Part shown: positions 54,670-62,861 of the stretch, in pieces
Numbering within the stretch: the stretch's first letter is position 1
How the letters are laid out: each line of letters opens with the position of its first letter
The notes under the pieces: generated by a model
The model's database searches: none
Told to the model about the DNA's origin: nothing
What the model saw: only the letters and a program-made list of their open reading frames with translations
DNA from: Chthoniobacterales bacterium
GTDB taxonomy: Bacteria > Verrucomicrobiota > Verrucomicrobiia > Chthoniobacterales > UBA10450
NCBI GenBank assembly: GCA_035274845.1
Contig: DATENU010000010.1
Coordinates: 62,001 to 126,000 of the forward strand
DNA: 64,000 bases
Reading direction: 5' to 3'
Position numbers and translations under genes: made by a program

Positions 54670-56439
54670 GTGAAAACTCCGTTCCTCTGCGCCGCTCTTA
54701 TCCTGGGCACGTTGTTGCGGGCTGCGCCTGTCCTCGCCCAGACCGCGAGTATGCCGGCGGCGGATTCTTCCTCACTCGATTTCAAACAGTTCGGGTTACT
54801 CGCCATTCAGGATGGCGGCCGGCGCAAACCGCTCGACACCTTCGCGCGTGAGACATTGATCAAGCTCACCGGCCGCTCGACCTACACCTCCGGCGCCAAA
54901 ACGTGGCAGGCCAACGATGTGATTCTCTCGATGCTGCTCGATACCCACGATTGGAAAAGCGAGCCGATGATCCTGGTGTCGCTCGGAGAATTGAGAGAAA
55001 AGCTCGCCTTGCCGGGAGAGGAAAGACGTTTTCCCTTCGCGCGCCTGGCGGCGATGCCGGAGTTGAATGCGCTCGCGGGCGAGGCTCACGCCTTGCGCAA
55101 GGCGGAGAAGCCGCTCTCGCGTCTCCAAAGTGAAGTGATGAGCGTGACCGAACGTCTCACGCTTTTTTCCCATGTCCTGGACGGCAGCGCGTTTCTCATC
55201 GTGCCGGCGCCGGAGAAAACGACCGATCCCTGGATCGTGCCGCCGGCGTTCGCCCAGTTTTACAACGAGACCCAGTTCGCTCCCGTCCAGACCCCGTTGC
55301 AGGCCATGGCGAATGCCTACGTCAAGGGCGATGGCTTCGCGTTTAGCCGCGCGGCGAATCAATTGCGGGATGGTCTGCGCGGGCTGAGCCCGAAAATTTA
55401 TCCCGAGGAGAAGCAGCTGCGTCTCGAATATTTCTACAATCATTGGGACGGATTTTATCGCGCGGCGTGGTCTTACGGGATCGCGCTCCTTCTGCTGGCA
55501 ATCGCCCATCTGCGGGCATCTTCTGTAGCCGCTTCGCTGCGCGAAGCGCCGGAACGACAGAAACGCAGCTACCTCACAATCGCCGGAGTTGTTATCGCTA
55601 TTGCCGGTCTGCTCTTCCACGCCAGCGGAATCGTCATGCGTTGCCTGATCGCGGGCCGTCCGCCGGTGACGAACATGTATGAATCCATCATCTGGGTTTC
55701 GTTCGCCGTTTCTTTCTTCGGGATGATCTTTTTCGCGCGCTACGGCGCGCCGGTTTATCTCCTCGCCGCGCTCCCGGTTTCGCTCGTCGGGCTTCTGCTC
55801 GTCCATCAAATGCCGATTGCCATGCCTTCGAGCATCGACCCGCTCGTTCCGGTCTTGCGCGATAACTTCTGGCTGACGATCCATGTCCTCACCATCACGC
55901 TCAGCTACGCCGCGTTCGCGCTCGCCATGGGGTTTGGGCACATCCTTCTTTTCCGCTACGCGCGCAATCCGGTCGCCGCGCGCGCGGATCAACCGATGCA
56001 TTTCTGGCTTTATCGGGTGCTCCAGCTCGGCGTCATCCTCCTCGCCGCCGGCACGATTCTCGGCGGAGTTTGGGCCAATTATTCGTGGGGCCGTTTCTGG
56101 GGGTGGGACCCGAAAGAGACCTGGGCGCTGATCGCGCTCCTTTGTTACATCCTCACCTTGCACGGCCGCCTGGCCGGGTGGTGGACCCAGTTCGGCCTGG
56201 TCGTGGCGAGCGTCGTCTGTTTCCTGGCGGTCTTGATGGCCTGGTACGGGGTGAACTTCGTCCTTGGCAAGGGCTTGCATAGCTATGGCTTCGGCATCGG
56301 CGGCGAGACCTACGTGGCCGGTTTCATCATTGCCGATCTCCTTTTCGTCGCGTTCGCCATTTGGCGTTACCGCAGCACGAAATCCGTCCGTCCCTCAACA
56401 TCGCCTGCCACCGTCCCCGCCGAACAAATCGCCGCCTAG
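54670..56439 (+). CDS. ccsA: Cytochrome c biogenesis protein CcsA/ResC
   Basis: A 589-residue membrane protein if the GTG at 54670 (MKTPFLCAALILGTLLRAAPVLAQ, signal-like) is used; the frame opens at 54625. A long periplasmic N-terminal domain (~230 residues) precedes about eight helices. NYSWGRFWGWDPKETWALIALLCYILTLHGRL is the WWD heme-handling motif of system II, and His residues in VTNMYESIIWVSF and LTIHVLTITLSYAAFAL helices are as in CcsA. It delivers heme to apocytochromes with ResB, whose gene is not in view. Residues ~285-292 (VAASLREAP) are encoded by a palindromic repeat unit. Confidence 0.9.
   Translation: MKTPFLCAALILGTLLRAAPVLAQTASMPAADSSSLDFKQFGLLAIQDGGRRKPLDTFARETLIKLTGRSTYTSGAKTWQANDVILSMLLDTHDWKSEPMILVSLGELREKLALPGEERRFPFARLAAMPELNALAGEAHALRKAEKPLSRLQSEVMSVTERLTLFSHVLDGSAFLIVPAPEKTTDPWIVPPAFAQFYNETQFAPVQTPLQAMANAYVKGDGFAFSRAANQLRDGLRGLSPKIYPEEKQLRLEYFYNHWDGFYRAAWSYGIALLLLAIAHLRASSVAASLREAPERQKRSYLTIAGVVIAIAGLLFHASGIVMRCLIAGRPPVTNMYESIIWVSFAVSFFGMIFFARYGAPVYLLAALPVSLVGLLLVHQMPIAMPSSIDPLVPVLRDNFWLTIHVLTITLSYAAFALAMGFGHILLFRYARNPVAARADQPMHFWLYRVLQLGVILLAAGTILGGVWANYSWGRFWGWDPKETWALIALLCYILTLHGRLAGWWTQFGLVVASVVCFLAVLMAWYGVNFVLGKGLHSYGFGIGGETYVAGFIIADLLFVAFAIWRYRSTKSVRPSTSPATVPAEQIAA
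55524..55548 (+). repeat. TGTAGCCGCTTCGCT repeat inside ccsA
   Basis: A 25-base unit with head TGTAGCCGCTTCGCT and palindrome closing GCGAAGCG. It matches the reverse complement of 62836-62860 except for two central bases. It is in frame and encodes a cytoplasmic or periplasmic loop just after a membrane helix. Confidence 0.65.
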
Positions 56440-56474
56440 TCGCGGTCGACACCTCCGTGAAGGCGGCCCTGTCT

Positions 56475-58505
56475 TCAGGGCTTGGCCGTGGTGGGCGGCG
56501 TAAGCCATTTCGCGTACCACTCCAAGTACCGTTTGTAACGATCGATGATGTAGCTCGGTTTCTTCAGGCCGTGGTTTTGCCCGGGATAAATCACCAGCTC
56601 CGTCGGCACTCCCAGGCTGCGCAACGCCTGGTACATCTGTTCGGTATTGAGCAGCGGCACATTGAAATCGGCTTCGCCACAAAGAAAAAGGGTCGGCGTT
56701 TTAATCTTGTCCGCCTGGAGAAAGGGATAGGAAATCCGCATCCAGGTGTCCCGGTTTTTCCATGGGACGCCGAGCTCGTTTTCGTAATCGCGCAGGTACT
56801 GGTCGGTCCCGTAACCGGCGAGCACGTTCGAGATCGAGGCGCCGCTGGTGGCAGCCTTGAACCGGGTCGTGGTGGCGATGAGATAATTTGTGGAGATGCC
56901 GCCGTAACTCCAGCCACCGACGCCGAGCCGATCCGGATCAGCCAGCCCGCGCGTCACGGCGTCATCCACCGAAGCGAGGTCGTCCTCGACGTCGCGATGG
57001 CCCCAATCCGCATAAATCCCCATGGCGAACTTCTCGCCGCGCCCGGTTGAGCCGCGCGGATTTGGCAGGATGACCGTGTAGCCGTTGGCCGCGAAGAGCT
57101 GCGCCTCGAAATTGAAGTCGCAGGCGTACTGAGACTGCGGCCCGCCATGCGGCCGGAGCAACGACGGCGGCTTTGTTCCTCCAGCCGGCGGATCGACCGG
57201 ATTCACGACGAAGCCATGGATTTCTGTCCCGTCCGCGCTTTTGAATTTTGTTTCCTCGACGCGCGCGAGCCGCAAGTCCTTCAGGAACGGTTCGGTCTGC
57301 TTCGTCAGATCGCGGAGCTTGTCTTTCTCGACGGCGAAGATTTCATACGGACGATCCGGGGTGCTGGCGCGGACGATAACATTTCCGCTCCGGCTGACGT
57401 CATAGGCTGTGACTCTTCGCCGGCCATTCGTCACCGGCTGCGGCGCGCCGCCTTCGACCGATACCCGCATGAGATTCTGCGCGCCGTCATCTTCCACCAC
57501 CGCGAAAATCGATTTCCCGTCCGGCGCCCAATGCGGTTGGAAAACATTGCGATCCAGCTTTTCGGTCAGGATTTTCGCCTGGCCGCCGGCCGCTGGAATT
57601 ATCGCGAGCGAATTGACCGCGTATTCGATCTTCTTCGGATCGCCACCGTGAAGATACGCGATCCATTTCCCATCGGGACTCCAGGCCGGCGCGCTGTCCC
57701 AATCCGGATGCGGATCGGCTTCCGGCGAAGTCGTGAGCTGGCGTTCCTTTCCCCCGCGCTCGGCCGCGACGACCCAGACATCCCAGTTTTCGGTGCGGTC
57801 CGGGTCGTCCCCGCGCTTCGTCACAAACGCGATCTCTTTGCCGTCCGGCGACCAGGCAGGCCAGAGATCATCGTGTTTGCCGGAAGTGAGCGGCTCGACC
57901 TTGCGCGACGCGAGATCAAGCAATTGCAGGTGGGAAAAGCGTTCGGTGAGATAACCGTCGATGTCCTTCTTGAAGAAAAGGCGATTGATCACCAGCGGCG
58001 GGACCGTCTTTTTCTCCTTCTCTTTCTTCTCCGGCTCGCGCGGATCGGGATCGTGGATGACGAGAACGATCCGCTTCGAATCGGGCGACCAGGCAAAATC
58101 TTCCACGCCGCCCTTCGTTTCGGTCAGCTTTTCCGCTTCGCCGCCGCCAATCGGGAGGACCCAAAGCTGGTCGTTTTCGTTGTCGTCTTCGCGGCCAGAC
58201 AAGAACGCGATCCATTTTCCGTCAGGGCTCCAGCGGGGATGCTTTTGTCCTTTGAGGCCGAAAGTCAGGGCGCGGTTTTCCGAACCATCCCATTTGGCCA
58301 GCCAGAGATTCCCGGGCCGTTTGTCCTTCTCCATGTCGGCGACCTTGACGACGTAGGCGACGAAGTTCCCGTCTGGCGAAATATTCGGCTCGTCGACGTC
58401 GCGCAGGGCGGCGAAGTCCTCCGGTTTCAGCGTTCGTGGATCGGCCTGACAGATGCTGGCTGCGGCGAGAGCGAGAAGGGCAAACGAGACGGCTTGTTTT
58501 CTCAT
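56475..58505 (-). CDS. S9 family prolyl oligopeptidase (secreted)
   Basis: A 676-residue protein with a signal peptide (MRKQAVSFALLALAAASICQA) from the ATG at 58505. An N-terminal WD40-like beta-propeller follows (repeated WSPDGKWIAFLSGR, WSPDGKEIAFVTKR). The alpha/beta-hydrolase domain has S533 (GVGGWSYGG), an Asp in LFLCGEADFNVPLLN and a His in YPGQNHGLKKPSY as the triad. It cleaves small peptides, often acylaminoacyl or dipeptidyl substrates, in the periplasm. It is downstream of the helicase gene, from which it is separated by a long hairpin. Confidence 0.92.
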   Translation of the reverse strand: MRKQAVSFALLALAAASICQADPRTLKPEDFAALRDVDEPNISPDGNFVAYVVKVADMEKDKRPGNLWLAKWDGSENRALTFGLKGQKHPRWSPDGKWIAFLSGREDDNENDQLWVLPIGGGEAEKLTETKGGVEDFAWSPDSKRIVLVIHDPDPREPEKKEKEKKTVPPLVINRLFFKKDIDGYLTERFSHLQLLDLASRKVEPLTSGKHDDLWPAWSPDGKEIAFVTKRGDDPDRTENWDVWVVAAERGGKERQLTTSPEADPHPDWDSAPAWSPDGKWIAYLHGGDPKKIEYAVNSLAIIPAAGGQAKILTEKLDRNVFQPHWAPDGKSIFAVVEDDGAQNLMRVSVEGGAPQPVTNGRRRVTAYDVSRSGNVIVRASTPDRPYEIFAVEKDKLRDLTKQTEPFLKDLRLARVEETKFKSADGTEIHGFVVNPVDPPAGGTKPPSLLRPHGGPQSQYACDFNFEAQLFAANGYTVILPNPRGSTGRGEKFAMGIYADWGHRDVEDDLASVDDAVTRGLADPDRLGVGGWSYGGISTNYLIATTTRFKAATSGASISNVLAGYGTDQYLRDYENELGVPWKNRDTWMRISYPFLQADKIKTPTLFLCGEADFNVPLLNTEQMYQALRSLGVPTELVIYPGQNHGLKKPSYIIDRYKRYLEWYAKWLTPPTTAKP

Positions 58506-58518
58506 GGCGGATTGATTC

Positions 58519-58608
58519 TCACACAAAGGTCACCAAGGGACACAACGGAATCGGTAGAGGGAAGGCCAATTCCCAATACCTTTGCGATCCTTGGTGACCT
58601 TTGCGTGA
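58519..58608. repeat. Long hairpin repeat between helicase and peptidase genes
   Basis: CAAAGGTCACCAAGG (58524-58538) pairs perfectly with CCTTGGTGACCTTTG (58589-58603) and the stem extends outward with one mismatch, around a 50-base loop. It resembles the CACAACGG / CCGTTGTG hairpin at 59865-59932 in wording. There is no clear U-run; it may terminate or separate transcription of the two genes. Confidence 0.6.
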
Positions 58609-58618
58609 CGAATCGTCT

Positions 58619-59836
58619 TTACCGGCGCCGCCGGCCGAATGAATACCCGCGATGGGTGCGTCCGCCGCCGATGGAACGTTTGCCCCCTTCGCTCGATTCC
58701 GGCTCGAAAAGCGCCGTGTAGAGATAAGGGAAACCGTCCAGCTTCAGGCGGGGAATCTTTTGCCCCATGAATCGCTCGATCGAGTGCAGGGAGGCCAACT
58801 CTTCGCCATTCATCAGGGTAAAAGCGTCGCCCACGTTTTGGGCCCGGCCGGTCCGCCCAATGCGGTGCACATAATCCTCCGGGTGTTCCGGAACATCGTA
58901 ATTAATAACGTGGCTCACCCCGGCGATGTCGATGCCGCGGGCGGCAATATCCGTCGCCACCATGATTTCGTATTTGCCACTCTTGAATCCTTCGAGGGCT
59001 TCGACCCGCTCGCGCTGGGTCCGGTTCGAATGCATCACCGCAACCGAGTGCCGGCCTTGTTTTAGCCGGACCGCGATCTTGTCCGCCCCGTGCTTTGTCC
59101 GGCTGAAAATCAGGGCGCTGTCAAAATTCGTCCGCTCGAGCAGGGCCATGAGCAGATCGAATTTTTGCTCGGCCGCGACCGGATAAACCGCGTGCGTAAC
59201 CGTCTCCGCCGGCGAACGCCGCGCTCCAATCTCCACCATCTGCGGATCGCGCAGCACCCACGCGGCCAGCCGCTCGATCTCAGGCGGGAGCGTCGCGGAA
59301 AAAAGGAGTGTCTGCCGATCGGCCGAGATTTGTTCGACGATCCGGCGCACGTCCGGGAGAAACCCCATGTCGAGCATCCGGTCGACTTCATCGAGGACGA
59401 GAATGTTGACGTTGCGAAAACTGAGGGAGCCTTGCTCCACGAGGTCGAGCAGCCGTCCCGGAGTGGCGACGACGATGTCGACACCGCGAGCGGCCTCCTC
59501 GCGTTGCTTGCCGTAGCCCACCCCGCCGTGGACCACGGAAACCTGCAGATCGGTGAATCGGCCGTAATCGCGAAAGGCGGTTTCGACCTGCGCTGCGAGC
59601 TCGCGGGTGGGCTCGAGGACGAGGCAGCGGAAATTCCCGCGCTTGGCCAGCAGGGTTAGAATCGGAAGGGCGAAGGCCGCGGTCTTGCCGGTGCCGGTCT
59701 GCGCGGTCCCGATCAAGTCTTTCCCGGCGAGAACGATCGGGAAAGCCCGGAGCTGGATCGGCGTCGGCTCGGTGAATCCCATCGCCTGGGTGCCGCGCAC
59801 GACTTCTGTCGAAAGGCCAAAATCTTTAAATGACAC
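58619..59836 (-). CDS. DEAD-box RNA helicase (RhlE-like)
   Basis: A 405-residue protein with all helicase motifs: Q motif FTEPTPIQLRAFP, I AQTGTGKTAAF, Ia PTRELAAQ, II as DEVD, III SATLP, IV/V VATDIAARGIDIAGVSHVINYD, and VI HRIGRTGR. Motif II reads DEVD instead of DEAD. The basic tail (GRTHRGYSFGRRRR) would bind RNA. Role: ATP-driven RNA remodelling, ribosome assembly or RNA decay in the cytoplasm. Confidence 0.93.
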   Translation of the reverse strand: MSFKDFGLSTEVVRGTQAMGFTEPTPIQLRAFPIVLAGKDLIGTAQTGTGKTAAFALPILTLLAKRGNFRCLVLEPTRELAAQVETAFRDYGRFTDLQVSVVHGGVGYGKQREEAARGVDIVVATPGRLLDLVEQGSLSFRNVNILVLDEVDRMLDMGFLPDVRRIVEQISADRQTLLFSATLPPEIERLAAWVLRDPQMVEIGARRSPAETVTHAVYPVAAEQKFDLLMALLERTNFDSALIFSRTKHGADKIAVRLKQGRHSVAVMHSNRTQRERVEALEGFKSGKYEIMVATDIAARGIDIAGVSHVINYDVPEHPEDYVHRIGRTGRAQNVGDAFTLMNGEELASLHSIERFMGQKIPRLKLDGFPYLYTALFEPESSEGGKRSIGGGRTHRGYSFGRRRR

Positions 59837-59864
59837 GCGATGAATCTACTCTCGTTAGGGCATC

Positions 59865-59932
59865 ACACAACGGGCACAAAGGAACTCAACGAAAGATCCA
59901 ATAAACCTTTGTGATCCGTTGTCTCCGTTGTG
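59865..59932. repeat. Hairpin repeat between helicase and phosphodiesterase genes
   Basis: CACAACGG (59865-59872) pairs with CCGTTGTG (59925-59932), with ACAAAGG/CCTTTGT pairing inside. It shares the words ACAAAGG, CACAACGG and CCTTTGTGATCC with the hairpin at 58519-58608, so the two belong to one dispersed family. It lies in the divergent gap and so near both promoters. Confidence 0.55.
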
Positions 59933-59944
59933 CGAGAATCCAAA

Positions 59945-60397
59945 ATGCCTGCGTCGCTCCGCATCTTTGTTCTCGCCGACACCCACGATAAACTGCCGGC
60001 GAAGGTCGAAGCGATGGCGGCCGACGCGGATGAGATCTGGCATCTGGGCGATGTTTGTGCGCCTGCCATTCTGCAAGCAATCGAGACGTTCGGACCGCGC
60101 GTCACCGTCGTGCGGGGAAATTGCGACGGCACTTTCGAATGGCCCCTTACGGTCGATCTGGAGCGAAACGGCATTCGGTTTCGCCTCGTCCACATTCCTC
60201 CGGACGATGCGCCCGAGGAGGTCGAGGTGGTCCTGCACGGCCACACGCACGTGCCACGAAATGAGCGGCGGAACGGTGTCCTCTTCCTGAATCCCGGTTG
60301 CGTTACCCGGCCAAATCGGGGCGCGCCGCCTAGCGTTGCGACCTTGGAAATTGCCGCCGATGGAAAATTAGCGTGGCGACTCCTGCCCCTGCGCTGA
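59945..60397 (+). CDS. YfcE-type metallophosphoesterase
   Basis: A 150-residue protein from the ATG at 59945. It has the metallophosphoesterase motifs LRIFVLADTHDKLPA, WHLGDVCA, VRGNCDG, VLHGHTHVPR and LFLNPGCVTRP, in the compact arrangement of the YfcE/MJ0936 family. These hydrolyse phosphodiester substrates with two metal ions (Mn2+ often). Cytoplasmic. It is divergent from the helicase gene. Confidence 0.92.
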   Translation: MPASLRIFVLADTHDKLPAKVEAMAADADEIWHLGDVCAPAILQAIETFGPRVTVVRGNCDGTFEWPLTVDLERNGIRFRLVHIPPDDAPEEVEVVLHGHTHVPRNERRNGVLFLNPGCVTRPNRGAPPSVATLEIAADGKLAWRLLPLR

Positions 60398-60440
60398 CTC
60401 GCGCACCGCTGACCGAACGGCCAGCGGCCACGCGGCGAAA

Positions 60441-60650
60441 TTAACTTTGGGAAACGATCGGGGTCACGGCGCGCTCGCTATTGGCGAACGGCGAGGGAAT
60501 GCGCAGATGAGCGAACTGCCAGATGCCGATGACGGCGCTCACAACGAGCAGGCTGTAAACGACGATTTCAAACAGGCTGCGCTCTTCGGATTGAAGAAGC
60601 ATCGCGTAGGTTGATTTACGAACTTGGTTTTTGGTCGGGTTTGTTTTCAT
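60441..60650 (-). CDS. Small single-pass membrane protein
   Basis: A 69-residue protein: a basic N-terminus (MKTNPTKNQVRKSTYAMLLQSEERSLFE) is followed by one hydrophobic helix (IVVYSLLVVSAVIGIWQFA) and a short tail. The composition fits a small inner-membrane protein. It is convergent with the phosphodiesterase, 43 bases from it. No family recognised. Confidence 0.55.
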   Translation of the reverse strand: MKTNPTKNQVRKSTYAMLLQSEERSLFEIVVYSLLVVSAVIGIWQFAHLRIPSPFANSERAVTPIVSQS

Positions 60651-60952
60651 AAGAAATTGTTGGTTGACCCTTCCTTATGCAATGCCCGTGCCACGGCCGG
60701 GAACAAAGTTATAAACTACTGAACGACAATTCATTGCAATTGAGACGCAGTTCTGCTGTGCGCGGAAGATATTCCGGCGCCGGGATCAGGCCGTTCCGAT
60801 TTTGGGACGGTTCGGGGACCGCTGGAATCTAGTGGGACCGACGGTCAGAGACCGAAGCTACAGGTGCCGCGAGACGCAGCGATGGTCAGTCTCGGCGGCT
60901 CGACAGCGTCTCGCCGCATAAGAGGGCGGTTTGGAAAGCGCCCCTCCTTGGG
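60651..60952. other. 302-base interval holding two hairpins downstream of rplQ
   Basis: GCGAGACGC (60869-60877) and GCGTCTCGC (60906-60914) form a 9-bp stem, and GGGCGGTTT-GG-AAAGCGCCC (60924-60943) is a palindrome of the GGCGGTTT family 10 bases after the rplQ stop. They may end the rpoA-rplQ transcript. The rest should contain the promoter of the small membrane protein; no gene seen. Confidence 0.5.
60924..60943. repeat. GGCGGTTT palindrome downstream of rplQ
   Basis: GGGCGGTTT at 60924-60932 pairs with AAAGCGCCC at 60935-60943 with one mismatch. Followed, as at 36445-36462, by CTCCTTGG. Possible transcription end hairpin for rplQ. Confidence 0.55.
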
Positions 60953-61453
60953 CTACTTCTCTTCGCTTTCGGTCTCGGTCTCGGTCTCGTCGCTCTTCTT
61001 GGATTTCCGGTCCGGCTTCGCCTCGCTCTTGGCTTCAGCCTTGGCGCCCTTGCGCTTTTTCCCCTTTTCTTCCGGCTCCACTTCCTCCACGACCAGGGGC
61101 GCGTCGATCCACTCGATGAACGCCACCGGCGCCGCATCGCTTTTACGGGCGCCGAGCTTCACGATCCGGGTGTATCCGCCATTTCGCGTCGCCGAACGAG
61201 GCGCGATATCCTCGAACAACTTCTTGACCGCGCCCTTCTGCCGGAGCACCGCCATCGCAGTGCGCCGGGCATGGAGCGAGCCTTTCTTTCCGAGCGTCAC
61301 CATCTTCTCGGCCAGGGGACGAACCGCCTTGGCTTTCGCGAGAGTGGTCTTGATCCGCTGGTGCTCGATCAAGCTGCAAACCAGGTTGGCCAGGAGCGCT
61401 TTCCGGTGCTCCGCGGTGCGGCCCAGTTTCAAAGTCTTCTTTTGGTGTCTCAT
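60953..61453 (-). CDS. rplQ: 50S ribosomal protein L17
   Basis: A 166-residue protein whose first ~120 residues are L17 ([56 protein letters not shown], and [24 protein letters not shown]). A charged Lys/Glu tail of ~45 residues ([19 protein letters not shown], ending ETETESEEK) extends beyond the usual ~120. It follows rpoA by 39 bases in the same direction, as in most bacteria. Confidence 0.97.
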   Translation of the reverse strand: MRHQKKTLKLGRTAEHRKALLANLVCSLIEHQRIKTTLAKAKAVRPLAEKMVTLGKKGSLHARRTAMAVLRQKGAVKKLFEDIAPRSATRNGGYTRIVKLGARKSDAAPVAFIEWIDAPLVVEEVEPEEKGKKRKGAKAEAKSEAKPDRKSKKSDETETETESEEK

Positions 61454-61492
61454 GGATTCATCCTCGACGCTGACAGTTGCCTAACGAGTGGT

Positions 61493-62530
61493 CTACTTTT
61501 CGTCGTCGGCCGAACCATTCATGCCGGCGTCCGAGGCGATCGGGGTTTCCACCAGGCCCGGATCGAATTTCATCCCGAGACCCAGCTGCAATTGCTGGAG
61601 TTTATCCTTGATCTCGTTGAGCGATTTCTTGCCGAAGTTCCGGTACTTGAGCATCTCGGCCTCCGTCTTCTGGGCCAGCTGGCCGACGGTGGTGATGTTT
61701 GCGTTGTTCAGGCAATTGGCGGCCCGGACGCTGAGCTCAATCTCATTGACGCTCATGTTGAGAAGCTTCTTGAGCTTCATGTTCTCCTCGCTCACTCCGG
61801 CCGGTGTTTCGTCGAACTCGATCACGTCTTCGTTGAAATTCACGAACACATCGAGGTGATGGCGCAGGATCGCGGACGCCTGGAGAAGCGCGTCGTCCGG
61901 CGTCAAACGGCCATCGGTCCAGACTTCGAGGATGAGCTTGTCATAATCGGTCCGCTGGCCGACGCGGGTGTTTTCGACGGCGTATTTCACCCGGGTGACC
62001 GGCGAAAAAATGGAATCGATCGGGATCAGGCCGATCGGCTGATCGGCGCGCTTGTTTTCATCGCCCGTGGCAAAACCGCGTCCCACGCGCACTTCGAGCT
62101 CGGCGTCGAACTTGTGCTTCTTGTCCATCGTGCAGATGAGCTGATCGGGATTCAGAACTTCGTAGCCCTGGACGAGCTGGATATCGCCGGCGGTGACTTC
62201 GCCTTCCTTGTTGATCGAGAGGGAGAGCTTGCGCGGCTCGTGTTCGGCGGCCTTGAATTTGATCCGCTTGAGATTGAGGACGATGTCGGTCACGTCCTCG
62301 ACCACGCCGGGCAGAGTGGCGAACTCATGTTGCGCGCCGGTGATTTTCACCGCGGTGATGGCAGCGCCTTCCAGCGACGAGAGAAGCACGCGGCGAAGCG
62401 AATTGCCGACGGTGTGACCGTAGCCGGCTTCAAAGGGTTCAGCGACAAAACGCGCGTAGGTTTCCGTGGCGCCGTGCTCGTCTTTGACGAGGGTCTTCGG
62501 CATTTCAAAACGACCGTAATGAACTGGCAT
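61493..62530 (-). CDS. rpoA: DNA-directed RNA polymerase subunit alpha
   Basis: A 345-residue protein from the ATG at 62530 ([15 protein letters not shown]); the frame is open to 62722 but that part does not belong. The alpha N-terminal domain ([28 protein letters not shown]) dimerises and binds beta. The C-terminal domain (residues ~265-325) has [53 protein letters not shown], with helix-hairpin-helix contacts to promoter DNA and activators. It is followed by rplQ. Upstream there is no rpsD, rpsK or rpsM. Confidence 0.98.
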   Translation of the reverse strand: [345 protein letters not shown]

Positions 62531-62535
62531 GATCT

Positions 62536-62601
62536 GAATTAAGAAGCAAAAAGGTAAGAAGTAAGAAAATGCTGTAGAAGACACTTCTTCCTTCTTAATT
62601 C
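62536..62601 (-). repeat. Inverted repeat in the rpoA leader
   Basis: GAATTAAGAAG (62536-62546) and CTTCTTAATTC (62591-62601) are perfect complements around a 44-base A+G-rich loop, immediately upstream of the rpoA ATG. It would put the ribosome site next to a stem, so it could affect rpoA translation. It may also belong to a dispersed TTCTTAATTCTGCC repeat type. Confidence 0.55.
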
Positions 62602-62835
62602 TGCCTTCTTCCTTTCCTTCGCGCCGGGTTACCCCTGACGAGTGCGGCCTCGCGTCCAGCGACGGAGACCCAGGGACCAACGGCGCAACTTCAAAAACTC
62701 GTTGCGGGACGGGAATGAACACCAGAAACCGGGGTTCGCAAGTCCCTTCTGTGGCGTCCGCCTGCCGGTGACGTTGTAGAGTGCGCTGTCACCAGCGCAT
62801 CCCAGCCAGTCCGCTGGCGACAGCGGACGCTACAA
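62602..62835. other. Intergenic part upstream of rpoA, no gene
   Basis: Part of the 331-base gap between the TPM gene and rpoA. It contains short palindromic pieces (AGTGCGCTGTCACCAGCGCA, and CCGCTGGCGACAGCGG near 62811-62826). The rpoA promoter is expected here but not clearly visible. Confidence 0.4.
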
Positions 62836-62860
62836 CGCTTCGCATAGCGAAGCGGCTACA
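62836..62860 (-). repeat. TGTAGCCGCTTCGCT repeat downstream of a TPM gene
   Basis: The minus strand reads TGTAGCCGCTTCGCT, then AT, then GCGAAGCG. It matches the in-gene copy at 55524-55548 except for two bases. It sits directly after the stop at 62862 and may act as an end-of-transcript hairpin. Confidence 0.6.
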
Positions 62861-62861
62861 G

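Noticed and set aside
62531..62722. 64-residue N-terminal extension of RpoA
   Set aside because: Alpha subunits start near MPVHYGRF, and the upstream codons cover an inverted repeat and intergenic sequence.
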